From Ferrimonas sediminum (GTDB taxonomy: Bacteria; Pseudomonadota; Gammaproteobacteria; Enterobacterales; Shewanellaceae), in the NCBI RefSeq assembly GCF_900100175.1, contig NZ_FNEM01000001.1:434001-498000 (forward strand): a stretch of 64,000 bases of DNA, read 5' to 3'. The position numbers and the translations under genes are program-made. This document shows positions 43,197-52,015 of the stretch, piece after piece. The notes below the pieces were generated by a model that saw only the letters and a list, made by a program, of their open reading frames with translations, was not told the origin of the DNA and ran no database searches. Within the stretch, counting starts at the first letter, position 1; the number at the start of each line of letters is the position of its first letter.

Positions 43197-43363
43197 AGGT
43201 CATAGCCAAAGGCTATCTTGTGGCGCGGCGATGGTTTGTGATTCACTGTGCCGGTCACTTCGGCGGCGGTCATGGACTCGATGCCACTAAGCCGAAGAGC
43301 GACCGCACCTCTTTTCGAGTACGTCACTTTGGGTCGAGTTAGCATTTGAACCGGACGTGACCA

Positions 43364-43399
43364 AAAAGCCGATACCTCAGGGTATCGGCTTTTTTTTTA
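43364..43399. terminator. Bidirectional terminator between fxsA and the MATE gene
   Basis: A 10-bp stem (agccgatacc/ggtatcggct, loop tcag) is flanked by A residues on the left and nine T residues on the right. It serves the leftward MATE gene and any rightward transcript from fxsA. Confidence 0.88.
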
Positions 43400-43418
43400 T
43401 GGGGTATCGGTGTCGAGG

Positions 43419-44768
43419 TTATTGCGGCTGAGGGGCGGTGACCGAGGCGGGTTCGCACACCTTGGTGGCCAGGTGGTAACAGGCGACGCCCATCACCAGG
43501 TTGGCCAGTCCGATGCCGGCGAAGGCGCCTTTGACCCCGAACAGCCAACTGCCGATCATGGTCATCGGAATCAGCATCAGGAACAGGCGGACCATGTTCA
43601 GGCTCAGGGCGGTCATCGGGCGGTGATAGGCGTTCAGCGCCAGTACAAACAGAATGACCACACCCAGAGTACCGTACGCCAGAGGCACGATCTGCAGGTA
43701 CCAGATCAGATACCCCTGTACGGTCGGGTCGTCACTGAACAGGGCGGCAACCTGGCCCAGAAACGGCAGCACCAACAGGTACAACAGCAGCTGTGATACC
43801 AGCACAAACCGAATGCTGCCCATCAGGGCCTCTTTGGCCCGCCGGTAGTGGCCGGCACCGAGGTTTTGCGCAATAAAGGGCATCAGGGCGCCGCACAGGG
43901 CGGTGACCACCACCAGCATCAGGGCCTCGATGCGGGTACCGGCACCAAAGGCGGCCACGGCCTTGGTATCGATGCGTGCCAATATCGCCAGAATCAGCGC
44001 ATTGGCCAGAGGGTTGAGCAGGTTGGATATGGCCGCGGGCCGGGCGATGTGCAGCAGCTTGCGCCAGTGTTCCAGCACTCGCTGGCAGGGGCGGGCCAAC
44101 AGTTGGTAGCGCCAGCCCAGCATCCAGGCGGCCACCACAAAGGTGATGATCCACGACAGCACGGTGGCGATGGCCGCCCCCTGCATCTCCAGCCGTGGAA
44201 ACGGTCCGATGCCGAAGATCAGCAGTGGATCCAGAATGGCATTGACGATGGCGGCCACGGCGGTGACGATGGCCGGGGTGCGGGTGTTGCCGGTGGCCCG
44301 CAGCGCCTGGTTGCCTACCATGGGCAGCACCAGCAGGCCGATGCCGGAATACCACACCAGCATGTAGTCATTGATCAGCGGCAACATGGTGTCGCCGGCG
44401 CCCAGCAGGGTAAACAGTGGGGTGATGGTCATGGCCCCGGCGGCGGCGATGACAGTGACAACCAGCCCTGCCAGCATCAGGCCATGGGTCAGGAAGCTGC
44501 GTGCCTGTGGCAGATCGCCCTTGCCCAGGAACCGGCCCATGTTGGCGCTCATGCCCGCCCCCATGCCCAGGGCGATGGAGGAGATCACCATGGTCACCGG
44601 AAAGGTCATGCTGATGGCGGCCAGAGGTTCGGTACCCAGTTGGCTGATGAAATAGGTGTCGGTCAGATGGTAGAACAGCAGGCTGAGCACCCCCAGCAGA
44701 TTAGGCACACTCATGCGCAGCAGAGTTCTGCCGATGGGAGCGGTTAATAGGCCATGCGTGTTATACAT
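43419..44768 (-). CDS. MATE-family multidrug efflux transporter
   Basis: I start at ATG 44768, giving 449 residues, the usual MATE size; a longer frame to 44843 has a foreign N-terminus. Twelve helices in two similar halves are seen, with family motifs LTAPIGRTLLRMSVPNLLGVL, YFISQLGTEPLAAISMTFP, GAGMSANMGRFLGKGD and, in the second half, FGAGTRIEALMLVV and MPFIAQNLGAGHYRRAKEAL. MATE pumps export cationic drugs or metabolites with Na+ or H+. Substrate cannot be told. Confidence 0.93.
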   Translation of the reverse strand: MYNTHGLLTAPIGRTLLRMSVPNLLGVLSLLFYHLTDTYFISQLGTEPLAAISMTFPVTMVISSIALGMGAGMSANMGRFLGKGDLPQARSFLTHGLMLAGLVVTVIAAAGAMTITPLFTLLGAGDTMLPLINDYMLVWYSGIGLLVLPMVGNQALRATGNTRTPAIVTAVAAIVNAILDPLLIFGIGPFPRLEMQGAAIATVLSWIITFVVAAWMLGWRYQLLARPCQRVLEHWRKLLHIARPAAISNLLNPLANALILAILARIDTKAVAAFGAGTRIEALMLVVVTALCGALMPFIAQNLGAGHYRRAKEALMGSIRFVLVSQLLLYLLVLPFLGQVAALFSDDPTVQGYLIWYLQIVPLAYGTLGVVILFVLALNAYHRPMTALSLNMVRLFLMLIPMTMIGSWLFGVKGAFAGIGLANLVMGVACYHLATKVCEPASVTAPQPQ

Positions 44769-44939
44769 CCGGTAGGTCACATTCGTTGCGGTGGAGCGGG
44801 TTGGTCGGGGGCCTATGGTAGCGTCCCCGGCCCAGCGGCGCAAAGCGGAGCGAGCAAAATTCAGACATCGGTTGAAACTTTTTTACAGCAGCCAGAGGAA
44901 GGATTTGGCGAAGGCGGGGAAAAAAATCTCCACCCGACC

Positions 44940-44969
44940 CTTGTGTTTTTTCCGCCGCCGCCCCATATA
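44940..44969 (+). promoter_or_regulatory. Sigma-32 heat-shock promoter of groESL
   Basis: A -35 element cttgtgt (44940-44946) and a -10 element ccccatata (44961-44969) are separated by 14 bp, close to the sigma-32 consensus (cttgaaa-N13/14-ccccatnta). It lies 76 bp before groES. Confidence 0.8.
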
Positions 44970-45044
44970 CAGAATCAGAACGCAGCTAAGCTGCAGAGAA
45001 ATCACAGATTTGATTTAGACGGAACCTTTTAGGAGAGATCACAG

Positions 45045-45335
45045 ATGAAGATTCGTCCATTGCATGACCGGGTAATCGTTAAACGTACCGAGCTTGAGTC
45101 CAAGTCTGCAGGCGGCATCGTGCTGACCGGCAGCGCAGCTGAAAAATCCACCCGCGGTGAAGTCGTGGCTGTTGGTAATGGTCGCATTCTGGAAAACGGC
45201 GAAGTTAAGGCCCTGGACGTGAAGATTGGCGACGTTGTCATCTTTAACGAAGGCTACGGCGTAAAGACTGAGAAAGTGGACGGTGAAGAGGTCCTGATCA
45301 TGTCTGAAGGCGACATTCTCGCCATCGTTGAATAA
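45045..45335 (+). CDS. groES: Co-chaperonin GroES
   Basis: GroES caps the GroEL ring during ATP-driven protein folding. The 96-residue protein is full length, starting [18 protein letters not shown], with the mobile loop [20 protein letters not shown] and ending ILAIVE. It has aggaga before the ATG and is followed by groEL after 40 bases, both under a sigma-32-type promoter. Confidence 0.98.
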   Translation: MKIRPLHDRVIVKRTELESKSAGGIVLTGSAAEKSTRGEVVAVGNGRILENGEVKALDVKIGDVVIFNEGYGVKTEKVDGEEVLIMSEGDILAIVE

Positions 45336-45348
45336 ATTCACTCTGTAG

Positions 45349-47022
<1,674 letters not shown>

Positions 47023-47042
47023 TCCCCCGCTCTAGCAGCAAC

Positions 47043-47073
47043 AAAAAACGCACGCTTCGGCGTGCGTTTTTTT
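47043..47073 (+). terminator. Terminator of groESL
   Basis: A 9-bp stem (aacgcacgc/gcgtgcgtt) with the stable loop ttcg is followed by a T run; an A run precedes it, so it could also end the leftward small genes. Confidence 0.92.
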
Positions 47074-47103
47074 ATGCCTGATCGGTAGCCTTGGGGGGCT
47101 TGC

Positions 47104-47412
47104 TCAGGCCGCCAGACTTTGCTGCAGCAGCCGCTGCATGCTGCGGCGCTGGCATTCGGTCCAGCTGTCCAGTTGCAGAAACAGGCGCCGCCCTTGTTGG
47201 GTCAGGCTCAGTGGATTGCTGGTGTCGGCCCCCCTGGCCCGGGCCTGCAGCCCGCCGTGGCCATAGGCCAGCTTCAGCCGCAGCAGTTCGCCACTGTGCT
47301 CCGGGCTGAGGCAGAGCGCCTTGCTCTGGTAACAGGCGCGTTGTATCGAGCGATAGTGATTGAGCAGGCACAGCATTCTGGCCTGTTCGCGATGGCACAG
47401 CACGTCAGTCAT
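47104..47412 (-). CDS. Hypothetical 102-residue protein, second gene of a coupled small pair
   Basis: ATG 47412 lies inside the end of the upstream 42-residue gene (eight-base overlap), so it is probably translationally coupled. The product is His/Arg/Gln/Leu-rich with five Cys (LCHREQARMLCLLNHY, RACYQSKALCLSPEHSG, WTECQRRSM). It has a DNA-binding-like look (LTQQGRRLFLQLDSW) but I recognise no domain. It lies between the groESL terminator and its partner gene. Confidence 0.52.
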   Translation of the reverse strand: MTDVLCHREQARMLCLLNHYRSIQRACYQSKALCLSPEHSGELLRLKLAYGHGGLQARARGADTSNPLSLTQQGRRLFLQLDSWTECQRRSMQRLLQQSLAA

Positions 47413-47533
47413 TGGCGCTGGCCTGAGGCCGCGGCTGTTCCTTGGCATGGCCGGGTTCGGCTGAGCCGAAAATCGGCCACAGGACGCCAACGGTGGCGAG
47501 GGTCAATAGCACGGCACCGGGTAGTGGGATCAT
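47405..47533 (-). CDS. Small 42-residue membrane or exported protein
   Basis: A very strong ribosome site (gaggagg, six bases before the ATG at 47533) supports this short frame. The product has one hydrophobic helix (PGAVLLTLATVGVLWPIF, about residues 5-22) followed by a polar Pro/Gln-rich tail (EQPRPQASAND). It overlaps the next gene by eight bases. Function unknown. Confidence 0.6.
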   Translation of the reverse strand: MIPLPGAVLLTLATVGVLWPIFGSAEPGHAKEQPRPQASAND

Positions 47534-47652
47534 AGTCTGCCTCCTCGCAGGGGGTCGTCAGTGATTGAGTGTGCAGGCATTGTCGACGGCCCTGGCTTGA
47601 TTGGCGCTTAATTACGGCTGAATTGCCGCTGAACCGGATGCCGGTCGGGGCT

Positions 47653-47688
47653 GCCCCCGGGGCGGAAACCGGGGCGGAAACCGGGGGC
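47653..47688. repeat. Short GC tandem repeat inside a hairpin
   Basis: Two 12-bp units ccggggcggaaa (47657-47680) are followed by a partial third. The outer bases gcccccgg and ccgggggc are complementary, so the whole can fold into a stem-loop. Confidence 0.6.
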
Positions 47689-47955
47689 TACGGAGTGATT
47701 TGCCGATTGTTGATATCGCTTTTCTGACCCCACTTCAAACTATTTGCGCTGTCGTGATCCGTCGCAAAGGCGGTGGTTTGGGGGCCGATTTGTGAGCGAC
47801 GCGGCTTTCTTTCGGGCTAAAAATGAACCAATTTCGTTTTGGAGCCGCAATTCACTTCCTGGCATCGATTTTTACAAAGCCGGTGCCTTTGACCGCTTTA
47901 CTTTCGCTTTTACGATCTCTAGCCTCTTATCGACGCTTGATATAAGTTGTTGATT

Positions 47956-47979
47956 TTTAAGATATTTATAATCTTTAAA
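47956..47979. promoter_or_regulatory. AT-rich inverted repeat before the cytochrome gene
   Basis: The arms tttaagat (47956-47963) and atctttaaa (47971-47979) pair over eight positions with one bulge around a 7-bp AT spacer. It is a candidate operator, perhaps for the LysR protein encoded nearby. Confidence 0.35.
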
Positions 47980-48031
47980 TGCGATAATTCAATTACTGGA
48001 TATGTGAATCCAGGAGTCAGGAGAGCAGTTG

Positions 48032-48964
48032 ATGAAAGTAGATAGACGACAGGCAATGGGTAAGATCGTGGGGTTGGCCAGCATGGCGGTGGGAACATCG
48101 GCGGTTTCGCCGGCAATCTTTGCCGCAGACGCCTGCCCGGGCGATGCCACCATCGGGCTGGGTAGTGGTGGGAGTGCGAACCTGGGGAGCAGCCTGCTTG
48201 ATTATGCGAACCTTGACCCAATGAAAGTTGCTAAGCTGGCTTATCAGAGCTACTTCAAGGGCGGCTGCATGTATGGCGTATTTAATGCCATCGTTACCGA
48301 ATTGGCAGCCCAGGGCCACGAGGATGCCTGTCACTTTGCTGCCATCCCTACCAACCTGGCTGTTTATGGTGGTACCGGTGTCAGGGGCTGGGGTACCCTC
48401 TGCGGCTGCCTTAACGCGGCGGCCATGGCGATAAACGTGCTGGGCGGTGTCGACCAGCAGGCGGTCATCGATGCGGTATACCGTTACTATGAGAAGACCT
48501 CCATGCCCCGTGGCGACCAGGAGTTCCTCGATGGCATCGGTGCCCCAACCCCGGATCTCATATTCGGAACGGGAAGGAGCATGACTCAGGAGGAGATTGG
48601 TCAGTCCGTTGCCAACTCGGTACTGTGTCACACCTCGGTATCCCACTGGTCCAGCGCCAGCGGGTTTGGTTCCGGTCATTGGGCCAAGTATGAACGCTGT
48701 GCCCAGGTAACGGCAGAGATCGCCTACATTTCCGCTAAGTATCTTAACGCCTCGCTGGCGGGAACCTTGGAGGCCGAAGGGCATGCGGCCAGCAACGATC
48801 AGTGCGACAGCTGTCACGCTCCCACCCAACGTGAGCCGGATACCTATATTGGCCCGGATGTGAAATCCCACATGGAGTGCCAGACCTGTCACTCCTCCCA
48901 CGAGCAACTGTCGGCGCTGCCTAAGCATGCCGATGCTAGTGAATGCCAAGTGTGTCATAACTGA
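48032..48964 (+). CDS. Split-Soret-type multihaem cytochrome c (C_GCAxxG_C_C family) with Tat-like leader
   Basis: ATG 48032 follows aggag with a better context than TTG 48029. The 310-residue protein starts with a twin-arginine-like leader (DRRQAMGKIVGLASMAVG, cleavage probably after AIFA). The central domain has the conserved Cys pattern of the C_GCAxxG_C_C/split-Soret family: GGCMYGV (Cys79), DAC (Cys100), LCGC (Cys124, Cys126), LCH (Cys199), RC (Cys223). Three CxxCH haem sites lie at the C-terminus (258-262, 283-287, 305-309). The Desulfovibrio split-Soret cytochrome has two haems and a [2Fe-2S] cluster per subunit. Export by Tat would fit a cluster inserted before export. A lipoprotein gene follows after 11 bases. 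Confidence 0.8.
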   Translation: MKVDRRQAMGKIVGLASMAVGTSAVSPAIFAADACPGDATIGLGSGGSANLGSSLLDYANLDPMKVAKLAYQSYFKGGCMYGVFNAIVTELAAQGHEDACHFAAIPTNLAVYGGTGVRGWGTLCGCLNAAAMAINVLGGVDQQAVIDAVYRYYEKTSMPRGDQEFLDGIGAPTPDLIFGTGRSMTQEEIGQSVANSVLCHTSVSHWSSASGFGSGHWAKYERCAQVTAEIAYISAKYLNASLAGTLEAEGHAASNDQCDSCHAPTQREPDTYIGPDVKSHMECQTCHSSHEQLSALPKHADASECQVCHN

Positions 48965-48975
48965 GGCGGGCTAAG

Positions 48976-49461
48976 ATGCGTAATCAAATGATCATCGGGG
49001 CGGTGGCGTTGCTGCTTAGTGGCTGTGGCTCCGACAGCAGCAGTGGTGACGGCGGTGCCGAGGTGGATCCCAGTGTGACCCTGGATCAGGCCAATAGTAT
49101 CGTGTTGACGGTGGACGCTGCCGAGCGGGAAAGCCTGACGGTGAGATTCAGCCTGGCCGATGAAGACGGGCTGGCCATCACCGATGCCGGACACAATCTG
49201 GAGATCGTCTATCTGGGGTTCCCCGGTGACTACGACTCTTCGTTTGCGATTCCCTGGCACCGGGCTCAGCAGTATCTTTGCGGCGATAATGGCAGCGGTT
49301 GTGTCGGTGAGTTGAAGGAGCTGCAACCGGGCTCCTACAGGTTCAGCCCCAGTATCGAACTGGAGCCGGAGCAGATGATGCCGCACCTGAAGTTTAAGAT
49401 TCAGGTGAATGGCGCTTTGGCCAGCAATCCCCCTGAACTGTTCGACTTTCCGGACCAATAG
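48976..49461 (+). CDS. Lipoprotein partner of the split-Soret-type cytochrome
   Basis: The 161-residue protein has a lipoprotein signal (MRNQMIIGAVALLLSGCGSD, lipobox LLSGC) followed by a Ser/Asp/Gly linker, the style seen in OmcA/MtrC cytochromes. The domain after it (SLTVRFSLADEDGLAITDAG, then PWHRAQQYLCGDNGSGCVGEL) resembles the haem-free N-terminal beta domain of those decahaem proteins but contains no CxxCH. It may anchor or dock the cytochrome at the outer membrane; that is inference. The two genes form one unit. Confidence 0.65.
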   Translation: MRNQMIIGAVALLLSGCGSDSSSGDGGAEVDPSVTLDQANSIVLTVDAAERESLTVRFSLADEDGLAITDAGHNLEIVYLGFPGDYDSSFAIPWHRAQQYLCGDNGSGCVGELKELQPGSYRFSPSIELEPEQMMPHLKFKIQVNGALASNPPELFDFPDQ

Positions 49462-49471
49462 GCCGTAACTG

Positions 49472-49504
49472 AGCCGATCCTGACGGATCGGCTGCTTTGG
49501 TTTG
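49472..49504 (+). terminator. Probable terminator of the cytochrome-lipoprotein unit
   Basis: A 9-bp stem (agccgatcc/ggatcggct, loop tgac) ten bases after the stop is followed by gctttggttt, a weak T-tract. Confidence 0.55.
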
Positions 49505-49546
49505 GGGGGCGGATCCCTCCTGGAGCGGAGAGGCGGGTCTTTATTC

Positions 49547-50476
49547 TTAGGCGGCGCTCAGGCGCTGCCTCAAACTGGAGGCCAGTCGCGCTGCAAAGGC
49601 CTGGTCGGCGCCATGATGGGCCTGTAGGTAGTACTGAAGCGACTGGTGGCTCTTAGTTTCATTGAGCCAGATGTCGGAGACATTCATACAGGTGAGACCG
49701 GGCTGACTTTGCAGGTAGGATTGAAAGGCGGTGCCAACGACCAGGCCGACGCTGTTACACTCTTTGACGTGATCGAGCAGCAAACCCAGATCGGAGATCT
49801 TGAGGGCAACAGAGATAGGCAGGTTTTTCTGGTCGGCAATGGCTTGCAACCTTGGGACTTTTGTTTCGTCAAAGGCGTAATTCAAGATGGCCAGTTTATA
49901 ACGAAGAATTTGATGTAGAGTAATCTCGGCATTAAATATCGGGTGGTCTTCATTTGCCACCAAGAAATATTTTCCAACCGGCGCAATCTCATAATGCGCA
50001 ATACCATCTATTGGCGATGGATCGATTGAGATGCAATAATCAATGTTACGATTTATCAGTCTCTTTTGAGATTCTGTAGTCCAGGGGTGAACCTCAAAAG
50101 CGAAGTGGTTATCGTACTCGCTGGTAAGCTCATTCAGACAGCTCAGCAGGGGCCGGTGGAAATGTTCCTGAGCGCAGATATTGATGCTTCCCTGCTCGTT
50201 GGCGGTCAGCTCCATGGTGTAGGCCAAGGACTGAAAGCCCGCCACCAGCTGCTTTGCCTGAGGGTAGAGGCGGTCGGCGACCCGGTTGGGTTTCATGCCA
50301 TGCTGATGACGGGTAAACAACTCGTCATTAAAGGTTTTTCTGAGCATGGTCAGGGTGCGACTGACTTTAGGTTGAGTGGTGGCCAGGGTGATTGCTGCCG
50401 CGGTGCCACTTTTTTGTTCGTACAACTCAATAAAAACACTTAAGCTAAAGAAATCAAGATGATTGATTCTTTTCAT
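49547..50476 (-). CDS. LysR-family transcriptional regulator
   Basis: The 309-residue protein has an N-terminal LysR helix-turn-helix (HLDFFSLSVFIELYEQKSGTAAAITLATTQPKVSRTLTMLR) in which the usual A-A-x-x-L-x-x-S-Q pattern is altered to AITLATTQPKVSRTL, and a periplasmic-binding-protein-like effector domain from about residue 95. The gene is AT-richer by eye than its neighbours. It is convergent with the cytochrome-lipoprotein unit; control of that unit is plausible but unproven. Its leader has repeats described separately. Confidence 0.88.
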   Translation of the reverse strand: MKRINHLDFFSLSVFIELYEQKSGTAAAITLATTQPKVSRTLTMLRKTFNDELFTRHQHGMKPNRVADRLYPQAKQLVAGFQSLAYTMELTANEQGSINICAQEHFHRPLLSCLNELTSEYDNHFAFEVHPWTTESQKRLINRNIDYCISIDPSPIDGIAHYEIAPVGKYFLVANEDHPIFNAEITLHQILRYKLAILNYAFDETKVPRLQAIADQKNLPISVALKISDLGLLLDHVKECNSVGLVVGTAFQSYLQSQPGLTCMNVSDIWLNETKSHQSLQYYLQAHHGADQAFAARLASSLRQRLSAA

Positions 50477-50549
50477 AGATAAACTCCAGCAGGGAACACG
50501 ATTATTTTATCTGAAGTGATTGTTTATTGAAATCGAGTCATCTCACATT

Positions 50550-50615
50550 TTGCATAAATCGCGATTTACATTTGATTTGTCGGGAATTGCATAACCAGTT
50601 TGCCGCTTTTGCATA
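50550..50615 (-). promoter_or_regulatory. Repeat-rich leader of the LysR gene
   Basis: The heptamer ttgcata occurs at 50550, 50587 and 50609. A perfect 14-bp palindrome, taaatcgcgattta, lies at 50555-50568. They sit 74-140 bp before the LysR start and may be binding sites for LysR or another regulator. Confidence 0.45.
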
Positions 50616-50777
50616 TCCGGATTTCGCAGGGCAATTAATATTATTTATTGGTGCTGTAATAAAGCGAATTAACTCATCATAATAAAAATAAGATCACTCT
50701 GATCACGGGTTTCCGGTAGGGGCCCGCCTCTGCCAACCTGTGCTTGCGGGCCGAGGTGTCTACCCCGCCTTGAGTCA

Positions 50778-50806
50778 CCCCCATGCCCGTAGGCCGGGCA
50801 TGGGGG
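50778..50806. other. Strong GC hairpin downstream of the broken reading frame
   Basis: An 11-bp perfect stem (cccccatgccc/gggcatggggg) with a seven-base loop lies 11 bases beyond the leftward TAA at 50817-50819. No T-tract is present on either strand. Confidence 0.6.
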
Positions 50807-50816
50807 GGCAGTTGTC

Positions 50817-51065
50817 TTAGTGGTCGCCCTGGCACTGCGCTTCGCTGAGGGTCTGCTCGGAATCCCCGCATTCGGTTTTGTGGGTACCGTTGTGGTAGTT
50901 GGTCAGTCGCTTCCACAGGCCGTCACTGTCATGGCTGGTCATGATCTGGGATGGCTGTGAGGGCTGATCGCTGAACTCGTTTCTGACGCGGGACCAGTAG
51001 TCGGCTCCGTGCCCCTGTTCGCTGTAGGACTCAGTATCGATGGCGTTTCTTGACGGGCATCGATT
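50817..51065 (-). pseudogene. Start-less, stop-interrupted reading frame, probable gene remnant
   Basis: On the minus strand a frame of 82 codons ends with TAA at 50817 and has protein-like composition with high-GC third positions (AIDTESYSEQGHGADYWSRV, then SHDSDGLWKRLTNYHNGTHK, with Cys in TECGD and AQCQG). It has no start codon near its beginning; an in-frame TAG at 51066-51068 precedes it. The same frame is open again upstream of that TAG to about 51240 (segment VFSVSSGNDFLDWDAAEVPP). This looks like the 3' part of a gene broken by a nonsense change. I do not recognise the protein. Confidence 0.38.
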
Positions 51066-51289
51066 CTAAGGAGGAACCTCCGCTGCGTCCCAGTCTAAAA
51101 AGTCGTTGCCGCTGGAGACAGAGAAAACCGGGTGGAGGATCCAGGGGAGGGGCGTCTGCGGATTTCTGAACTGCCCCTTAACCGAGTGTGCGGTTTCGCA
51201 AATATTTGCCGTAGTGAATTGAATTTTTTTTGTTCAATTGACTCTAAACATTGTGAATAACGCAGTTTGAGTCCGAAAAGGGGATCGAT

Positions 51290-51829
51290 ATGAGAGTGTT
51301 TGCTTGGCTGATGGTGCTGGTCATGAGCCCTATGGTAAGCGCCGCCGGTGGCGATGATCAGCAGTGGCCAACTCAGGATGGTCCCGTGACCGTGGTGTGG
51401 CAGAGCCCTGATGATTACCGTGACGTTCGAGCCAGTTCGGGGCGTCAGGATCGGTATGAAAATCATGTTTTCGCCACCCTGGGAAAGGAGTTTCAGAAAC
51501 GGCTGCAGCCGACCCTGGCCGAGGGAGAAACCCTGACTATTGTGGTGACGGATCTGGATCTGGCCGGTGATGTGCGTCCCTCTTTCGGGGCTGCCGCCAA
51601 CGATATTCGCGTCGTAAAGAGCATCTACCCGCCGGGCATTAACTTCCAGTGGACCCTTAAAGGCGCCGATGGTAAGGCGATCGCCTCAGACAGTGTGGAG
51701 ATTCGAGAGCTGAACTTTGAGAATACCGCATCCAAAATGCGTTATCAGAGCGAGGCGCTCCACTATGAGTTGCGAATGATCGAGCGCTGGGTAGACAGGG
51801 ATCTGCCGGAGAAACTGGCCAGCCGGTAA
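51290..51829 (+). CDS. DUF3016 family exported protein
   Basis: The 179-residue protein has a signal peptide (MRVFAWLMVLVMSPMVSA) and the DUF3016 landmarks: VTVVWQSPDDYRDVRASSGRQDRYE, LTIVVTDLDLAGDVRPSFG, and DIRVVKSIYPPGINFQWTL. The family is periplasmic and uncharacterised. It is a single gene with an AT-rich promoter region in front and a strong terminator behind. Confidence 0.87.
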   Translation: MRVFAWLMVLVMSPMVSAAGGDDQQWPTQDGPVTVVWQSPDDYRDVRASSGRQDRYENHVFATLGKEFQKRLQPTLAEGETLTIVVTDLDLAGDVRPSFGAAANDIRVVKSIYPPGINFQWTLKGADGKAIASDSVEIRELNFENTASKMRYQSEALHYELRMIERWVDRDLPEKLASR

Positions 51830-51846
51830 TCGGCAGACGAGTAACC

Positions 51847-51871
51847 GCCGGAGCCTTGCTCCGGCTTTTTT
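51847..51871 (+). terminator. Terminator of the DUF3016 gene
   Basis: An 8-bp stem (gccggagc/gctccggc, loop ctt) is followed by six T residues. Confidence 0.9.
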
Positions 51872-51981
51872 GTGTTCGTCATCGATTGTTGGGCCCGTCT
51901 TGTATAACTCTGACTCTCTGTTTTACTTGGACTTTGTGGCCTGCAAGGCGAGTGTTGCGACCTGACGAGCGCGAGATCCTG

Positions 51982-52010
51982 AAAAAAAGCCACCCGCTGA
52001 GGGTGGCTTT
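51982..52010 (-). terminator. Terminator of the 102-residue hypothetical gene
   Basis: An 8-bp stem (agccaccc/gggtggct, loop gctga) has seven A residues on its left, the T-tract of the minus strand, directly after the stop of the leftward gene. A short T run on the right makes it partly bidirectional. Confidence 0.87.
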
Positions 52011-52015
52011 TCCGT

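Larger units (their letters stand above)
47534..48031. other. Intergenic region upstream of the split-Soret-type cytochrome
   Basis: The left part is GC-rich and holds a short tandem repeat at 47653-47688; the right part (about 47780-48010) turns AT-rich and holds an inverted repeat (47956-47979) 53 bp before the cytochrome start. No gene of its own is visible. Confidence 0.55.
50477..51289. other. 813-bp region between the LysR and DUF3016 genes
   Basis: From the left it holds the AT-rich LysR leader with TTGCATA repeats and a 14-bp palindrome (50550-50615), a strong GC hairpin (50778-50806), a leftward protein-like reading frame without a start (50817-51065) that may extend past a stop, and an AT-rich promoter region for the DUF3016 gene. 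Confidence 0.6.

Noticed and set aside
50677-50916. A 79-codon leftward frame starting within the broken gene region
   Set aside because: Another leftward frame over part of this stretch (50817-51065) has better protein character; this one is Arg/Pro-rich and crosses the GC hairpin.
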